Source: an uncultured Pelagibacteraceae bacterium (GTDB taxonomy: Bacteria; Pseudomonadota; Alphaproteobacteria; Pelagibacterales; Pelagibacteraceae). From it: a stretch of 64,000 bases of DNA. Of the stretch, positions 1-8,552 are shown piece by piece (positions within the stretch are counted from its first letter, which is position 1; each line of letters starts with the position of its first letter). The notes under the pieces are model-generated. The model was not told the origin of the DNA and did no database searches. It was given only the letters and a program-made list of their open reading frames with translations. Made by a program: the position numbers and the translations under genes. The DNA lies in NCBI GenBank assembly GCA_902633125.1, contig CACPEZ010000002.1, positions 62,001 through 126,000 of the forward strand. Reading direction: 5' to 3'.

Positions 1-656
1 ACTCCACCTACTAGGTAACCAAAAATGTAACCTAATGGGTAAATAGCCCAACCGATTGTTACGATCATTCTCATAGCACCCCATGCAGTTGCTAATGGTT
101 TGTTTCCAGTTTTAGCTGCAATTTTTCCAGCTTCACCAGAGAATACTTCATATAAGATGTAGATCCATCCAGCCATACCGACTATGAAACCAAGCATAGC
201 ATTGATGTAACCTGCTTCTCCTAAGTATCCACCAATTAACATCACAAGCGAACCAATTAATAATCTCCAGAAGATTGCTCCTGGGATTTTCTTAACTGCT
301 GCTAGAATTAAGTAAAACTCGATCATCTGTAATGGAACAGTGATTAACCAATCAATATATCTATATACTGTTGGAGAATCTCCAGTCATTACCCATACAT
401 CTCTCATGTACATGTAGTGAATGAATGCAACACCAGTTACAAGACCAGCTACTGTTACTGAAGTTTTCCAGCCTGCTGCAACAGTATTTCTTTCCATGAA
501 GAAGAATACTGTAGCTGCTGCCATACCCATTGCGATCACCCAAAAGGAAATCCCAACGAAGTCGTCAGAAGCTAACATAGCAGTTGCTGCGTTTGCTGCA
601 CCAGTAAGACCAAATAGAGCCACTGCTGCTAATGCAAACATTTTAAGTTTTTTCAT
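1..656 (-). CDS. Proteorhodopsin, light-driven proton pump (C-terminus beyond window)
   Basis: This is a seven-helix retinal protein that pumps protons out of the cell in light. It starts at ATG 656-654, behind a strong AGAGGGAG ribosome site, and runs off the left edge after about 218 residues. A signal peptide of about 20 residues is visible (Lys-rich start, hydrophobic core, GAANA). Helix C carries R99-Y-I-D102-W with T106, Q110 and E113. These match proton acceptor Asp97, Thr101, spectral-tuning position 105 and proton donor Glu108 of the family with an offset of 5; H80 matches the conserved His75. Gln at the tuning site predicts blue absorption. The Schiff-base lysine of helix G lies outside the window, so retinal binding itself cannot be confirmed here. 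The gene is divergent from prpE. Confidence 0.97.
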   Translation of the reverse strand, partial: MKKLKMFALAAVALFGLTGAANAATAMLASDDFVGISFWVIAMGMAAATVFFFMERNTVAAGWKTSVTVAGLVTGVAFIHYMYMRDVWVMTGDSPTVYRYIDWLITVPLQMIEFYLILAAVKKIPGAIFWRLLIGSLVMLIGGYLGEAGYINAMLGFIVGMAGWIYILYEVFSGEAGKIAAKTGNKPLATAWGAMRMIVTIGWAIYPLGYIFGYLVGG

Positions 657-683
657 AAAAAACTCCCTCTCGTTAGTTTTTTT

Positions 684-701
684 TAGTTTAAATTTAAACT
701 A
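684..701. promoter_or_regulatory. 18-bp perfect palindrome in the proteorhodopsin leader
   Basis: TAGTTTAAATTTAAACTA is fully self-complementary over 18 bp. It lies 27 bp upstream of the proteorhodopsin start codon and just ahead of its ribosome-binding site, in the 214-bp region shared with divergent prpE. It could be an operator for a dimeric regulator, or simply an AT-rich chance palindrome. Function is unknown. Confidence 0.4.
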
Positions 702-789
702 CGGACAAACCACAAAGGTTTCTCCAAAGTTAGGGGCTTAATATCAAATTAAATTAGTTTGTTGAAGACTTTTTGCCGCGTTATAAGTG

Positions 790-819
790 TTGATTTTACT
801 GACTTTTTAAAATTAAATA
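790..819 (+). promoter_or_regulatory. Candidate sigma-70 promoter for prpE
   Basis: TTGATT at 790-795 and TAAATA at 814-819 are separated by 18 bp and lie about 50 bp upstream of the prpE start. In such AT-rich DNA many sites resemble promoters, so this is only a candidate. The rest of the 657-870 gap holds the proteorhodopsin leader and no other gene. Confidence 0.3.
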
Positions 820-870
820 CAACCTGTTGCATAAATTCAATGGAAAAATGACACCAAATAGCAAATCAAA

Positions 871-2766
871 ATGAATAGAAATTACAAAGAAATTTACGAC
901 GAATCTCTAAAAAATCCTGAGGAATTTTGGCAGAAAGTTTCTGAAGATGTGTTTTGGTTCAAAAAACCAACTAAGATTTTAAAAAAAGACAACCCTCCTT
1001 TCTATAAATGGTTTGAAGATGGTGTTACAAATACATGCTACAACGCCTTAGACCTTCACATTGATCAAGGAAGGGGTGATAAAACAGCTTTAATCTATGA
1101 CAGTCCCATAACAGGTAATAAAGCAAAGTTTACTTTCAAAGAATTAAAAGAAAAAGTTTCAAAATTTGCAGGCGCTTTAGATAAGCAAGGAGTTAAAAAA
1201 GGAGATCGAATAATAATTTATATGCCGATGATACCAGAAGCGGTAGTTGCGATGCTTGCATGTGGGAGAATTGGAGTAATTCACTCTGTTGTATTCGGTG
1301 GTTTTGCTTCAAATGAATTAGCTAGCAGAATTGATGATAGTAAAGCTAAAATTTTAATCACAGCATCATGTGGTTTTGAACCTGGAAGAACAGTTGAGTA
1401 TAGACCACTTGTAGATGGAGCTTTAAAATTAGCTAAACACCAAATTGAAAAAGTAATTCTATTTCAGAGAAAAGATCACGAAGTAAAATTAAATAAGCCA
1501 TTAGAAATAAGTTGGGATGAAGCGCTATCTGGAGCTAATGATAAAGATTGTGTTGAGATGAGTGCCAATGATTATGCTTACATCCTTTACACTTCAGGGA
1601 CCACAGGTATTCCGAAAGGAATAGTTAGAGATATTGGTGGTCACATTGTTGCTCTTAAATGGACAATGAAAAATATTTATAACATTGATCAAGATGATGT
1701 ATGGTGGTCAGCAAGTGATATTGGGTGGATAGTAGGACATTCCTATATTGTTTATGCTCCATTATTCAAAGGTTGTACAACTCTTTTATTTGAAGGTAAA
1801 CCTGTGGGCACTCCTGATGCTGGAGTATTTTGGAGAATAATATCAGAATATAAGATTAAGTCTTTATTCACAGCGCCAACTGCATTTAGAGCAATTAAAA
1901 AAGAGGATCCAGAAGGTAAGTTTTTTTCTAAATATGATTTAAGTTCATTTGAGTCATTATTTTTAGCAGGTGAAAGAGCAGACCCTGATACTATTAAATG
2001 GGCTGAAAATTTACTTAAGGTTCCTGTAATTGACCATTGGTGGCAAACTGAAACTAGTTGGGCGATAAGTTCAAATTGCACTGGAATTGAAATGCAAGAA
2101 ACAAAGTATGGATCTGCTTGTAAAGCAGTTCCAGGTTATGATGTAAAAATAATTAAACCAGATCAAACAATAGCTAAACCAAATGAGATGGGAGATATTG
2201 TAGTTAAACTTCCACTTCCTCCAGGTACCTTTCCAACTTTATGGAATGCAGACGAAAGATATAAAGAAAATTATATGTCAAATTATAATGGATACTATCA
2301 AACTTACGATGCAGGGCATATTGATGATGATGGATATATTTGGATTATGTCAAGAACAGATGACATAATAAATGTTGCAGGTCATAGACTTTCAACTGGT
2401 GCAATAGAAGAAGTTTTGTCTGAACATCAGTCAGTTGCTGAATGTGCAGTGATTGGAATAAAAGATCAGCTGAAAGGACAATTACCAATTGGTTTAATTG
2501 CTCTAAAAGCAGGAGTTTCTAAGGATAATGAAACTATTTCAAAAGAGTGTGTACAAATGGTAAGAGATAAAGTTGGACCTGTTGCAGCTTTTAAAATAGC
2601 AATTGTTGTTAAAAGATTACCCAAAACTAGATCTGGAAAAATTTTAAGAGGAACAATTAGAAAAATTGCTGACAAAGAGGAATATAAAATGCCTGCAACG
2701 ATTGATGATCCTGTAATTCTTGATGAGATAAAAGAAAACTTAATAAATAGCAATATTTTAAAATAA
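871..2766 (+). CDS. prpE: Propionyl-CoA synthetase (AMP-forming acyl-CoA synthetase)
   Basis: This cytoplasmic enzyme activates propionate (or acetate) with ATP and CoA through an acyl-adenylate. At 631 residues it has the full length of the acetyl/propionyl-CoA synthetase family. The adenylation loop Y240-TSGTTGIPKG is followed by the DVWWSASDIGW, GHSYIVYAPL and APTAFRAIKKEDP stretches, which resemble PrpE more than Acs. The C-terminal domain has SRTDDIINVAGHRLSTG and the catalytic lysine K590 in TRSGKILRG, which is the acetylation-controlled residue in relatives. An ATG at 848 opens an 8-codon reading frame that ends on the prpE start (ATGA). The next gene, for an SMR transporter, overlaps by one base. 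Propionate is the likely substrate, but acetate cannot be excluded. Confidence 0.88.
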   Translation: MNRNYKEIYDESLKNPEEFWQKVSEDVFWFKKPTKILKKDNPPFYKWFEDGVTNTCYNALDLHIDQGRGDKTALIYDSPITGNKAKFTFKELKEKVSKFAGALDKQGVKKGDRIIIYMPMIPEAVVAMLACGRIGVIHSVVFGGFASNELASRIDDSKAKILITASCGFEPGRTVEYRPLVDGALKLAKHQIEKVILFQRKDHEVKLNKPLEISWDEALSGANDKDCVEMSANDYAYILYTSGTTGIPKGIVRDIGGHIVALKWTMKNIYNIDQDDVWWSASDIGWIVGHSYIVYAPLFKGCTTLLFEGKPVGTPDAGVFWRIISEYKIKSLFTAPTAFRAIKKEDPEGKFFSKYDLSSFESLFLAGERADPDTIKWAENLLKVPVIDHWWQTETSWAISSNCTGIEMQETKYGSACKAVPGYDVKIIKPDQTIAKPNEMGDIVVKLPLPPGTFPTLWNADERYKENYMSNYNGYYQTYDAGHIDDDGYIWIMSRTDDIINVAGHRLSTGAIEEVLSEHQSVAECAVIGIKDQLKGQLPIGLIALKAGVSKDNETISKECVQMVRDKVGPVAAFKIAIVVKRLPKTRSGKILRGTIRKIADKEEYKMPATIDDPVILDEIKENLINSNILK

Positions 2767-3098
2767 TGCTTAAGACATATCTTTTTTTAGTAGGAGCAAT
2801 TATTTGTGAAGTTTGTGGAACAATGCTTCTTCCTGTCACACAAAACTTCACAAAAGTAACACCAACAGTATTTTTAGCAGTATTTTATTTATCTGCTTTT
2901 TATTTACTTACGTTTGTTGTTGATAAATTACCAATTGCAATTGTTTATGGAACATGGAGCGGTCTTGGTATTTTTACTATTGCAATATTGGGCTATATAT
3001 TTTTTAAACAATCTTTAAGTTGGCAGGCTATATTGGGTATGTTTCTAATCGTTGTTGGAGTAACACTTGTAAACATGTATTCAACTAAAACTATATAA
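2766..3098 (+). CDS. Small multidrug resistance (SMR) family transporter
   Basis: This 110-residue inner-membrane protein has four predicted helices, the size and shape of EmrE/SugE. The membrane-embedded acidic residue that binds substrate and proton in the family is E15 (GAIICEVCG, Glu14 in EmrE), and the conserved GTWSGLG turn is present in helix 3. Such proteins work as antiparallel dimers and export cations, guanidinium or polyamine-like compounds. The true substrate is not readable. The start ATG overlaps the prpE stop in TAATG, so the two are translated together. The gene ends one base from the convergent dihydroorotase gene. Confidence 0.85.
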   Translation: MLKTYLFLVGAIICEVCGTMLLPVTQNFTKVTPTVFLAVFYLSAFYLLTFVVDKLPIAIVYGTWSGLGIFTIAILGYIFFKQSLSWQAILGMFLIVVGVTLVNMYSTKTI

Positions 3099-3099
3099 C

Positions 3100-4410
3100 T
3101 CAATCAAAAAGAATTGGTTTGCCAGATGGATCTCCTAAAATTTCATCTTCTTTCATTTTAATATCCCCATTGATAATTGTATAAACAGGTGAACCTTTAA
3201 ATTTATAACCATCAAACGGGCTCCATCCACATTTACTGTGAATATTTTCGTTTTTTACTTCAATTGTTCTGTTCATATCTATTATTGTAAAGTCTGCATC
3301 ATAATCTTTTTTGATAAATCCCTTATTTTTAATACCAAATACTGAAACTGGATTTTCACAAAGAAGTTTGATTAGCTGATCTAAAGTAAGTTTTTTGTCA
3401 TTCACATGATTTAGCATTACGGGTAATAATGTTTGCACACCTGGCATACCAGATGGTGATTGAGGATATTCTTTTAATTTGTTTTCTTTTAAGTGCGGTG
3501 CATGGTCTGAGCCGATAGTATCATTATAGTTATTTCGAATAGCGTACCACAATCTATCATAATGAGACTTGTTTCTCAAAGGAGGATTCATCTGTGCAAA
3601 GGTCCCAAGCTTGTCATAACAATCTGGTGCATATATTGTTAGATGTTGTGGAGTAATTTCAAAAGTTATGTTTCCTTTATTTTGAGAAAGGAAATCTACC
3701 TCTTCTTTTGTTGTAACATGCAATATATGAGCTTTTTTATTAAGTCTTTTTGCAATCCTGACAATCCTTCTTGTTGATGACATTGCACATTCTTCATTTC
3801 TCCATACAGGATGAGTGTGAACATTACCTTTTTCAATTAATTTTTTTCTTAAATTAATTATTTCTTCATCTTCAGAATGAACCGCAACTATTTTTGAGGT
3901 ATTCTGAAAGACTTTTTCAATATCTTCTTCTTTATCCACTAATAAATTTCCAGTTGAGGAACCTGCAAAAAGTTTTACTCCACAACATCCATCTAATCCT
4001 TTAAGCTTTGCTAAATCAGTGGAATTGTCTGGGGTTGCTCCAAAATAAAATGCATAATTTGAATACATCCTATTTTTCGCAAGATTTAATTTATTATTAA
4101 ATTCTTTCATGTTTGCTGTTGGAGGATTGGTATTTGGCATCTCAAAAACACTCGTAATACCACCAGCAATAGCTGCTTTACTTCCGGTATGTAAGTCCTC
4201 TGCATTAGTTGATCCAGGCTCACGGAAATGAACTTGGGTATCCATGCAACCAGGTAAAACTAGTAAATTGCTTGCATCAACAGTTTCTTTGCTTTTTTCA
4301 TTGTTTAAATCACCAATTATTGAGATTTTTCCATTCTGAATTCCAATACTAGTCTTAGTAATTTTTCCGTCGATATAACACTCTCCATTTTTTATAATTA
4401 GATCTAACAT
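3100..4410 (-). CDS. pyrC: Dihydroorotase
   Basis: This amidohydrolase closes carbamoyl-aspartate to dihydroorotate in pyrimidine synthesis. At 436 residues it is class I length. Landmarks are D57-TQVHFREPG, then EMPNTNPPT (90-98), the GVKLF lysine K146 expected to be carbamylated as metal bridge, VHSE (H178), LHVTT (H231) and GSDHAPH (D302). The first metal-site motif reads D-x-Q-x-H rather than the usual D-x-H-x-H: Q59 stands where a histidine ligand is expected. I recall alphaproteobacterial homologues with the same DTQVHFREPG, so this may be a lineage trait. The gene is divergent from the ygfZ-like gene with a 43-bp gap. The CarAB genes of the same pathway lie near 42-46 kb. Confidence 0.85.
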   Translation of the reverse strand: MLDLIIKNGECYIDGKITKTSIGIQNGKISIIGDLNNEKSKETVDASNLLVLPGCMDTQVHFREPGSTNAEDLHTGSKAAIAGGITSVFEMPNTNPPTANMKEFNNKLNLAKNRMYSNYAFYFGATPDNSTDLAKLKGLDGCCGVKLFAGSSTGNLLVDKEEDIEKVFQNTSKIVAVHSEDEEIINLRKKLIEKGNVHTHPVWRNEECAMSSTRRIVRIAKRLNKKAHILHVTTKEEVDFLSQNKGNITFEITPQHLTIYAPDCYDKLGTFAQMNPPLRNKSHYDRLWYAIRNNYNDTIGSDHAPHLKENKLKEYPQSPSGMPGVQTLLPVMLNHVNDKKLTLDQLIKLLCENPVSVFGIKNKGFIKKDYDADFTIIDMNRTIEVKNENIHSKCGWSPFDGYKFKGSPVYTIINGDIKMKEDEILGDPSGKPILFD

Positions 4411-4453
4411 TTTATGAAATCGTTACTATATTAATAATCTAAAGCAATCAATC

Positions 4454-5344
4454 ATGAAAAAAAATAACGTTTATGTCTTAGAAGATAGAGGATTTTTGTT
4501 TGTTTCGGGTGAAGACTGTAAAGAATTTCTACAAAATATTGTTACAAATAATATTAACAAAGTAAATGAAAAAAATTCATGTTATTCTGCTTTACTTACT
4601 CCACAGGGAAAATTTTTGTATGATTTCAATATATTAAAACATAAGTCTGGATATTTTTTAGATTGTGAGAAAAAAAATATTAATAATTTATTTAATCAAT
4701 TAAGTTTATACAAACTTAGATCAAAAGTAGAAATTTTAAATTTAAGTAATGAATTTGTTATTGCAGTTATTAGTAAAGAAAGATTTTTGGACATGGAAAA
4801 TTCAAGTTCTAGTGCTGGCTGCACAATTAAATTTAGAGAGGATAGTATTTTTTTAGATCCTAGAAATATAGAGCTTGGAGCAAGAATGGTAACTAATTTA
4901 GAAAAATTATATTTATCTTTAAAAAAACTTGGACTTCACAGCACAGATAAAAATGAATATTACAAATTGAGTCATGAAATTGGTATTCCTCAAAATAATA
5001 CTGAAAAGCTGCAAAATAAACTTTTTGGCATTGAGTGTAACTTTGATGAATTAAATGCAATAGATTTTAAAAAAGGTTGTTACGTAGGACAAGAAAATAC
5101 TGCCAGAATTAAATTAAAAGATAAATTAAATAAACGTCTTCTACCAATTGAAGTTATAGAAGGTAATTTAGAGAATGAAATCATAGCATTTGGGGAGGAC
5201 GAAATAGGAAAAGTTTTAATAAATGATGATTATCCGTACGCTATTATTAAAGTTAGAAATGAAAAATTTGATTTTGGCAAAATTTTTAATTGTGGCTCCG
5301 CTAAAGTTAAAATCAAGAAACCTAGTTGGCTTAAAATTACTTAA
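4454..5344 (+). CDS. ygfZ: YgfZ/GcvT-fold folate-binding protein
   Basis: This 296-residue protein has the family signature K207-GCYVGQE, whose cysteine (C209) is essential in E. coli YgfZ. The family resembles the T-protein of glycine cleavage, binds tetrahydrofolate, and helps maintain or repair iron-sulfur enzymes and tRNA thiolation (IBA57 in mitochondria). The start ATG at 4454 opens MKKNNVYVLEDRG, which matches the family's N-terminal strand. The 3' end overlaps the convergent MazG-like gene by 8 bp. No ribosome site stronger than the background A-rich sequence is visible. Confidence 0.83.
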   Translation: MKKNNVYVLEDRGFLFVSGEDCKEFLQNIVTNNINKVNEKNSCYSALLTPQGKFLYDFNILKHKSGYFLDCEKKNINNLFNQLSLYKLRSKVEILNLSNEFVIAVISKERFLDMENSSSSAGCTIKFREDSIFLDPRNIELGARMVTNLEKLYLSLKKLGLHSTDKNEYYKLSHEIGIPQNNTEKLQNKLFGIECNFDELNAIDFKKGCYVGQENTARIKLKDKLNKRLLPIEVIEGNLENEIIAFGEDEIGKVLINDDYPYAIIKVRNEKFDFGKIFNCGSAKVKIKKPSWLKIT

Positions 5345-5708
5345 TAAATTTAGATAAATCTGGTTTAAAATAGTTTGGACCTTTCATAACTTTACCCTGA
5401 TCATTATAAATAGGTTTTCCATTATTTCCTAACTTGCTCATATTAGAATTTTGAACCTCTTCAAAACAAGCATCTAAATTAATACCAAAAGCATGCCCAG
5501 CACCATAAGTCACATATAAAATATCTGTTAAAGCATCAGCTGCTTCTAAAAGATTATTATTATCTAATGCCTGTTTAAACTCATCTAATTCTTCTTTAAT
5601 TAAATTAAATCTTAACTCATTGATTTTTTGAGAGCTAAAAGATGGCCTTGATTTAACTTCTTGACCAAAAGTCTCCATAAATTTTTTTACTTTTTGAAAA
5701 TTTGTCAT
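5337..5708 (-). CDS. MazG-like all-alpha NTP pyrophosphohydrolase
   Basis: This small cytoplasmic protein (123 residues) carries the divalent-metal signature of all-alpha nucleotide pyrophosphatases. E39, E40 and E43 lie in one helix (KEELDEF) and E55/D58 in the next (EAADALTD), followed by ILYVTYGAGHAFGI. Members hydrolyse NTPs or phosphoribosyl-ATP-type compounds to monophosphates and pyrophosphate. The C-terminal part (SKLGNNGKPIYNDQGKVMKG) matches the longer, phage- and YvdC-type subgroup rather than HisE. It probably works in nucleotide-pool cleaning, but the substrate cannot be read. It overlaps the ygfZ-like gene tail to tail by 8 bp. An AGGAG-type site sits just before the ATG. Confidence 0.75.
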   Translation of the reverse strand: MTNFQKVKKFMETFGQEVKSRPSFSSQKINELRFNLIKEELDEFKQALDNNNLLEAADALTDILYVTYGAGHAFGINLDACFEEVQNSNMSKLGNNGKPIYNDQGKVMKGPNYFKPDLSKFIK

Positions 5709-5769
5709 TTTACTCCTGTAAGATTAATATAAACTAGTATATAAATTATTTAGTTATTTATTCAAATAA

Positions 5770-7158
5770 ATGAAAACAAGAAAAGAGTTTGATAGCATTG
5801 GTGGTATTAGTGTGCCAAATGATAAATATTGGGGCGCATCTACTCAGAGATCAAAAAAATTTTTTAATATTGGAAAAATATTGGTTCCATCTTCAATTAT
5901 AAGGTCTATCGCAATTATTAAGAAATGTGCAGCAATTGTTCATCAAAAAGATAAGTCAATATCTACTCAAATAGCTAAAGCAATTATAAAAGCTTCTAAC
6001 GAAGTTATTAGTGGAAAAATGATTAACAATTTTCCATTAAAAGTTTGGCAAACTGGTTCGGGTACTCAGACTAATATGAATGTAAATGAAGTAATCGCAA
6101 ATAGAGCTATAGAAATTTTAAAAGGCAAAAAAGGTTCGAAAAAACCAGTTCATCCAAATGATCATGTTAATAAATCCCAATCTACAAATGATGTTTTTCC
6201 AACAGCAATGCACATCGCTATAGCAACAGAAACACTTAATAAACTTCTACCAAATTTAAAATTATTAGAACTCTCATTAAAAAAAAAAACCAAAGAATTT
6301 AAAAGAATTGTAAAAATTGGTAGAACACATCTTCAAGATGCTACCCCTCTTTCACTTGGACAAGAATTTTCTGGATATCATGAGCAGGTAAAAAAAAGTA
6401 TAGATAGAATAAAATTTTGTTTAAATGATATTTATTTTTTAGCCCAAGGAGGTACTGCGGTTGGAACTGGAATAAATTCAAAAAAAAACTTTGATAAAAA
6501 GATAGTTAAGGAAATTAAAAAATGTTGTAGAATAAATTTTAAACCAGCTCCAAATAAATTCTCTGAATTGGCCGCTCACGATGCAATCGTAAATTTTTCA
6601 GGTTCATTAAATACTTGTGCTGTTGCTTTAATGAAAATTTCAAATGATATAAGATTTTTGGGTTCTGGGCCAAGAGCTGGTTATGGTGAACTTTTTCTAC
6701 CAGAGAATGAACCTGGATCTTCCATCATGCCAGGAAAAGTAAATCCAACTCAATGTGAAGCTGTAACAATGGTTTGTGCAAAAGTGATTGGTAACCATAC
6801 AGGCATAACAGTTGCAGGTAGTCACGGACATTTTGAATTAAATGTGTTTAAACCCTTGATTGCTTACAACATCTTACAATCGATAGACATTATGGCTGAT
6901 AGTGTAAAAAATTTTAGTCTGTTTTGTGTTAAAGGAATTAAAGCTAATAAAAAAAAAATTAAAGAAAATTTAGATAATTCACTAATGCTTGTGACAGCTT
7001 TAGCACCCAAAATAGGTTATGATAATGCATCCAAGATTGCAAAAAGAGCTTTAAAAAATGGGACAAGATTGAAAGAGGAAGCAATTAAATCTGATTTAAT
7101 TGATGAAGATACTTACGATAAGATCATTGACCCAATAAAAATGATAAGCCCAAATTAA
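5770..7158 (+). CDS. fumC: Fumarate hydratase, class II
   Basis: Fumarase interconverts fumarate and malate in the TCA cycle. This copy is the iron-free class II type and would act as a homotetramer. At 462 residues it is standard length. The superfamily signature GSSIMPGKVNPTQ has its catalytic serine pair at S317/S318. TGSGTQTNMNVNEV and GRTHLQDATPLSLGQE, two of the other active-site segments, are intact. The ATG start directly yields MKTRKEFDSIGGISVPNDKYWGASTQRS, which aligns with known N-termini. Class II enzymes with GSGTQTN and HPNDHVN are fumarases rather than aspartases. The stop overlaps the convergent AsmA-like gene by 4 bp. Confidence 0.95.
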   Translation: MKTRKEFDSIGGISVPNDKYWGASTQRSKKFFNIGKILVPSSIIRSIAIIKKCAAIVHQKDKSISTQIAKAIIKASNEVISGKMINNFPLKVWQTGSGTQTNMNVNEVIANRAIEILKGKKGSKKPVHPNDHVNKSQSTNDVFPTAMHIAIATETLNKLLPNLKLLELSLKKKTKEFKRIVKIGRTHLQDATPLSLGQEFSGYHEQVKKSIDRIKFCLNDIYFLAQGGTAVGTGINSKKNFDKKIVKEIKKCCRINFKPAPNKFSELAAHDAIVNFSGSLNTCAVALMKISNDIRFLGSGPRAGYGELFLPENEPGSSIMPGKVNPTQCEAVTMVCAKVIGNHTGITVAGSHGHFELNVFKPLIAYNILQSIDIMADSVKNFSLFCVKGIKANKKKIKENLDNSLMLVTALAPKIGYDNASKIAKRALKNGTRLKEEAIKSDLIDEDTYDKIIDPIKMISPN

Positions 7159-8522
7159 TCAATAATTTTTCTAATATGAGACCTTAAATTTTGTATATTT
7201 TTTACAAAAAATAATTCTTCTGATATTTTAGTTCCTTCTAAATTATTTATTTTTACATTCGTAATAACAACGTCACTCATCCCAATATTCTTCTGTAAGT
7301 CAAAATATATTTTTTTTATATTTTTAATTTTTTTTGAACTAACTTGAAAAATTTTTGCAAACTCAATATAATTTTTAATATCTAATTCATTTTTAGATAT
7401 AAATTTTATATTTCCATTGTCTTCAATAAAACTTATTTTAGATTTAATATCTCCAATTTTATCTAATTTAAAATTAGCTTCTTTTAAACTTATTTGTTTT
7501 TCATTTATTACTAAATCTATTTTTCCACTTTTAATTAATTTATTATTGAGATTATCAAATTTGACTCCAATTTCGCCGCTGAAATTACCTAGGTGTTTTT
7601 TTTCATATACTAATAAATTCAGCAAAAAATTATCTATAATTTTCTCAATTTTTTTATTTTTAATATTTAATTCTCCCACAAAATAAAATGGTTTAAATTT
7701 AATTTTTCCATCTATATTAAAATTTGTGTCTTTTTTGTTTGGAGATAAAATTTCAGCCTCATGGTTGTTGTATGAGAACTTATATTCAATTTTATCTTGA
7801 AAATAAGTTATTTTTGAAACGCCATTAAATTGTTTTGAACTTTCAAGCTCTAAGATATTTTGAATTTTTATGTTTGGATTAAAAATATTTATTTCATGAG
7901 AGCTTTTTTTTGGATCTGTATAACTTCTCTTCCATTCAGATTTGTATTTTAAACCAAATATTTGACCATTAATTATAAAACTTTTGATTTTATTTTTTTT
8001 GTTAATTTTATATGAAAGTTTTTTTATTGGAGAAATTATTATTATATCACCTTTTTTATTTTTTATAAAAATTTTACAGTTATTAAAAATTATTTGTTTG
8101 TTAATTTTCTTATATAAATGATTTCTTAAAGCTTTTATGTCTGAAATTTTAAATTCTAAATTAGAATTTGATATTTCGGTAGAAAGAAAATTTTTGAAAG
8201 ATCTTAAATATATATCTCTAAGTGAAATAAATATTTTTAAATTCGATTTCTCTAAAAAATTATCTTCATCTTCATTGCTATATAAATTAAGTGTGGCATT
8301 TTCTACCAAGAGGTGTGGTTTTGGAAATGGCTTAAATGAAATTTTATCTGATGAATTTAGGTAAATTTTAAAATTCTTATAAAAATTTTTTTCGATTAAT
8401 TCGACTTTGCTTTTATAATTAAATAAAACTGGTAAAGATAAAATTGTAAGTGATGAAAAAATTATTGCAATTGCAAGTAAAATTAACGTAAAGGTTATTT
8501 TATTTTGCTTAATTTTATTCAT
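7155..8522 (-). CDS. AsmA-like envelope protein, membrane-anchored
   Basis: This 455-residue protein has one N-terminal transmembrane segment (about residues 10-34) followed by a long, Lys/Asn/Ile-rich region of alternating beta strands. The layout and the phrase KPFPKPHLLVENATL after the anchor resemble the AsmA/TamB-like bridge proteins, which span the periplasm and are linked to lipid traffic to the outer membrane. Only the fold-level resemblance is visible and there is no catalytic motif. It is divergent from uvrD with only 30 bp between start codons, and it overlaps fumC at the 3' end. It could be a different beta-rich periplasmic protein. Confidence 0.6.
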   Translation of the reverse strand: MNKIKQNKITFTLILLAIAIIFSSLTILSLPVLFNYKSKVELIEKNFYKNFKIYLNSSDKISFKPFPKPHLLVENATLNLYSNEDEDNFLEKSNLKIFISLRDIYLRSFKNFLSTEISNSNLEFKISDIKALRNHLYKKINKQIIFNNCKIFIKNKKGDIIIISPIKKLSYKINKKNKIKSFIINGQIFGLKYKSEWKRSYTDPKKSSHEINIFNPNIKIQNILELESSKQFNGVSKITYFQDKIEYKFSYNNHEAEILSPNKKDTNFNIDGKIKFKPFYFVGELNIKNKKIEKIIDNFLLNLLVYEKKHLGNFSGEIGVKFDNLNNKLIKSGKIDLVINEKQISLKEANFKLDKIGDIKSKISFIEDNGNIKFISKNELDIKNYIEFAKIFQVSSKKIKNIKKIYFDLQKNIGMSDVVITNVKINNLEGTKISEELFFVKNIQNLRSHIRKIID

Positions 8523-8552
8523 TAGAATAGTAAGACTTATACAATAAAAAAT

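Noticed and set aside
421-741. A 106-codon open frame on the plus strand across the proteorhodopsin start
   Set aside because: It is antisense to a clear proteorhodopsin gene with intact motifs, its protein has no recognisable family, and it lacks a ribosome site.
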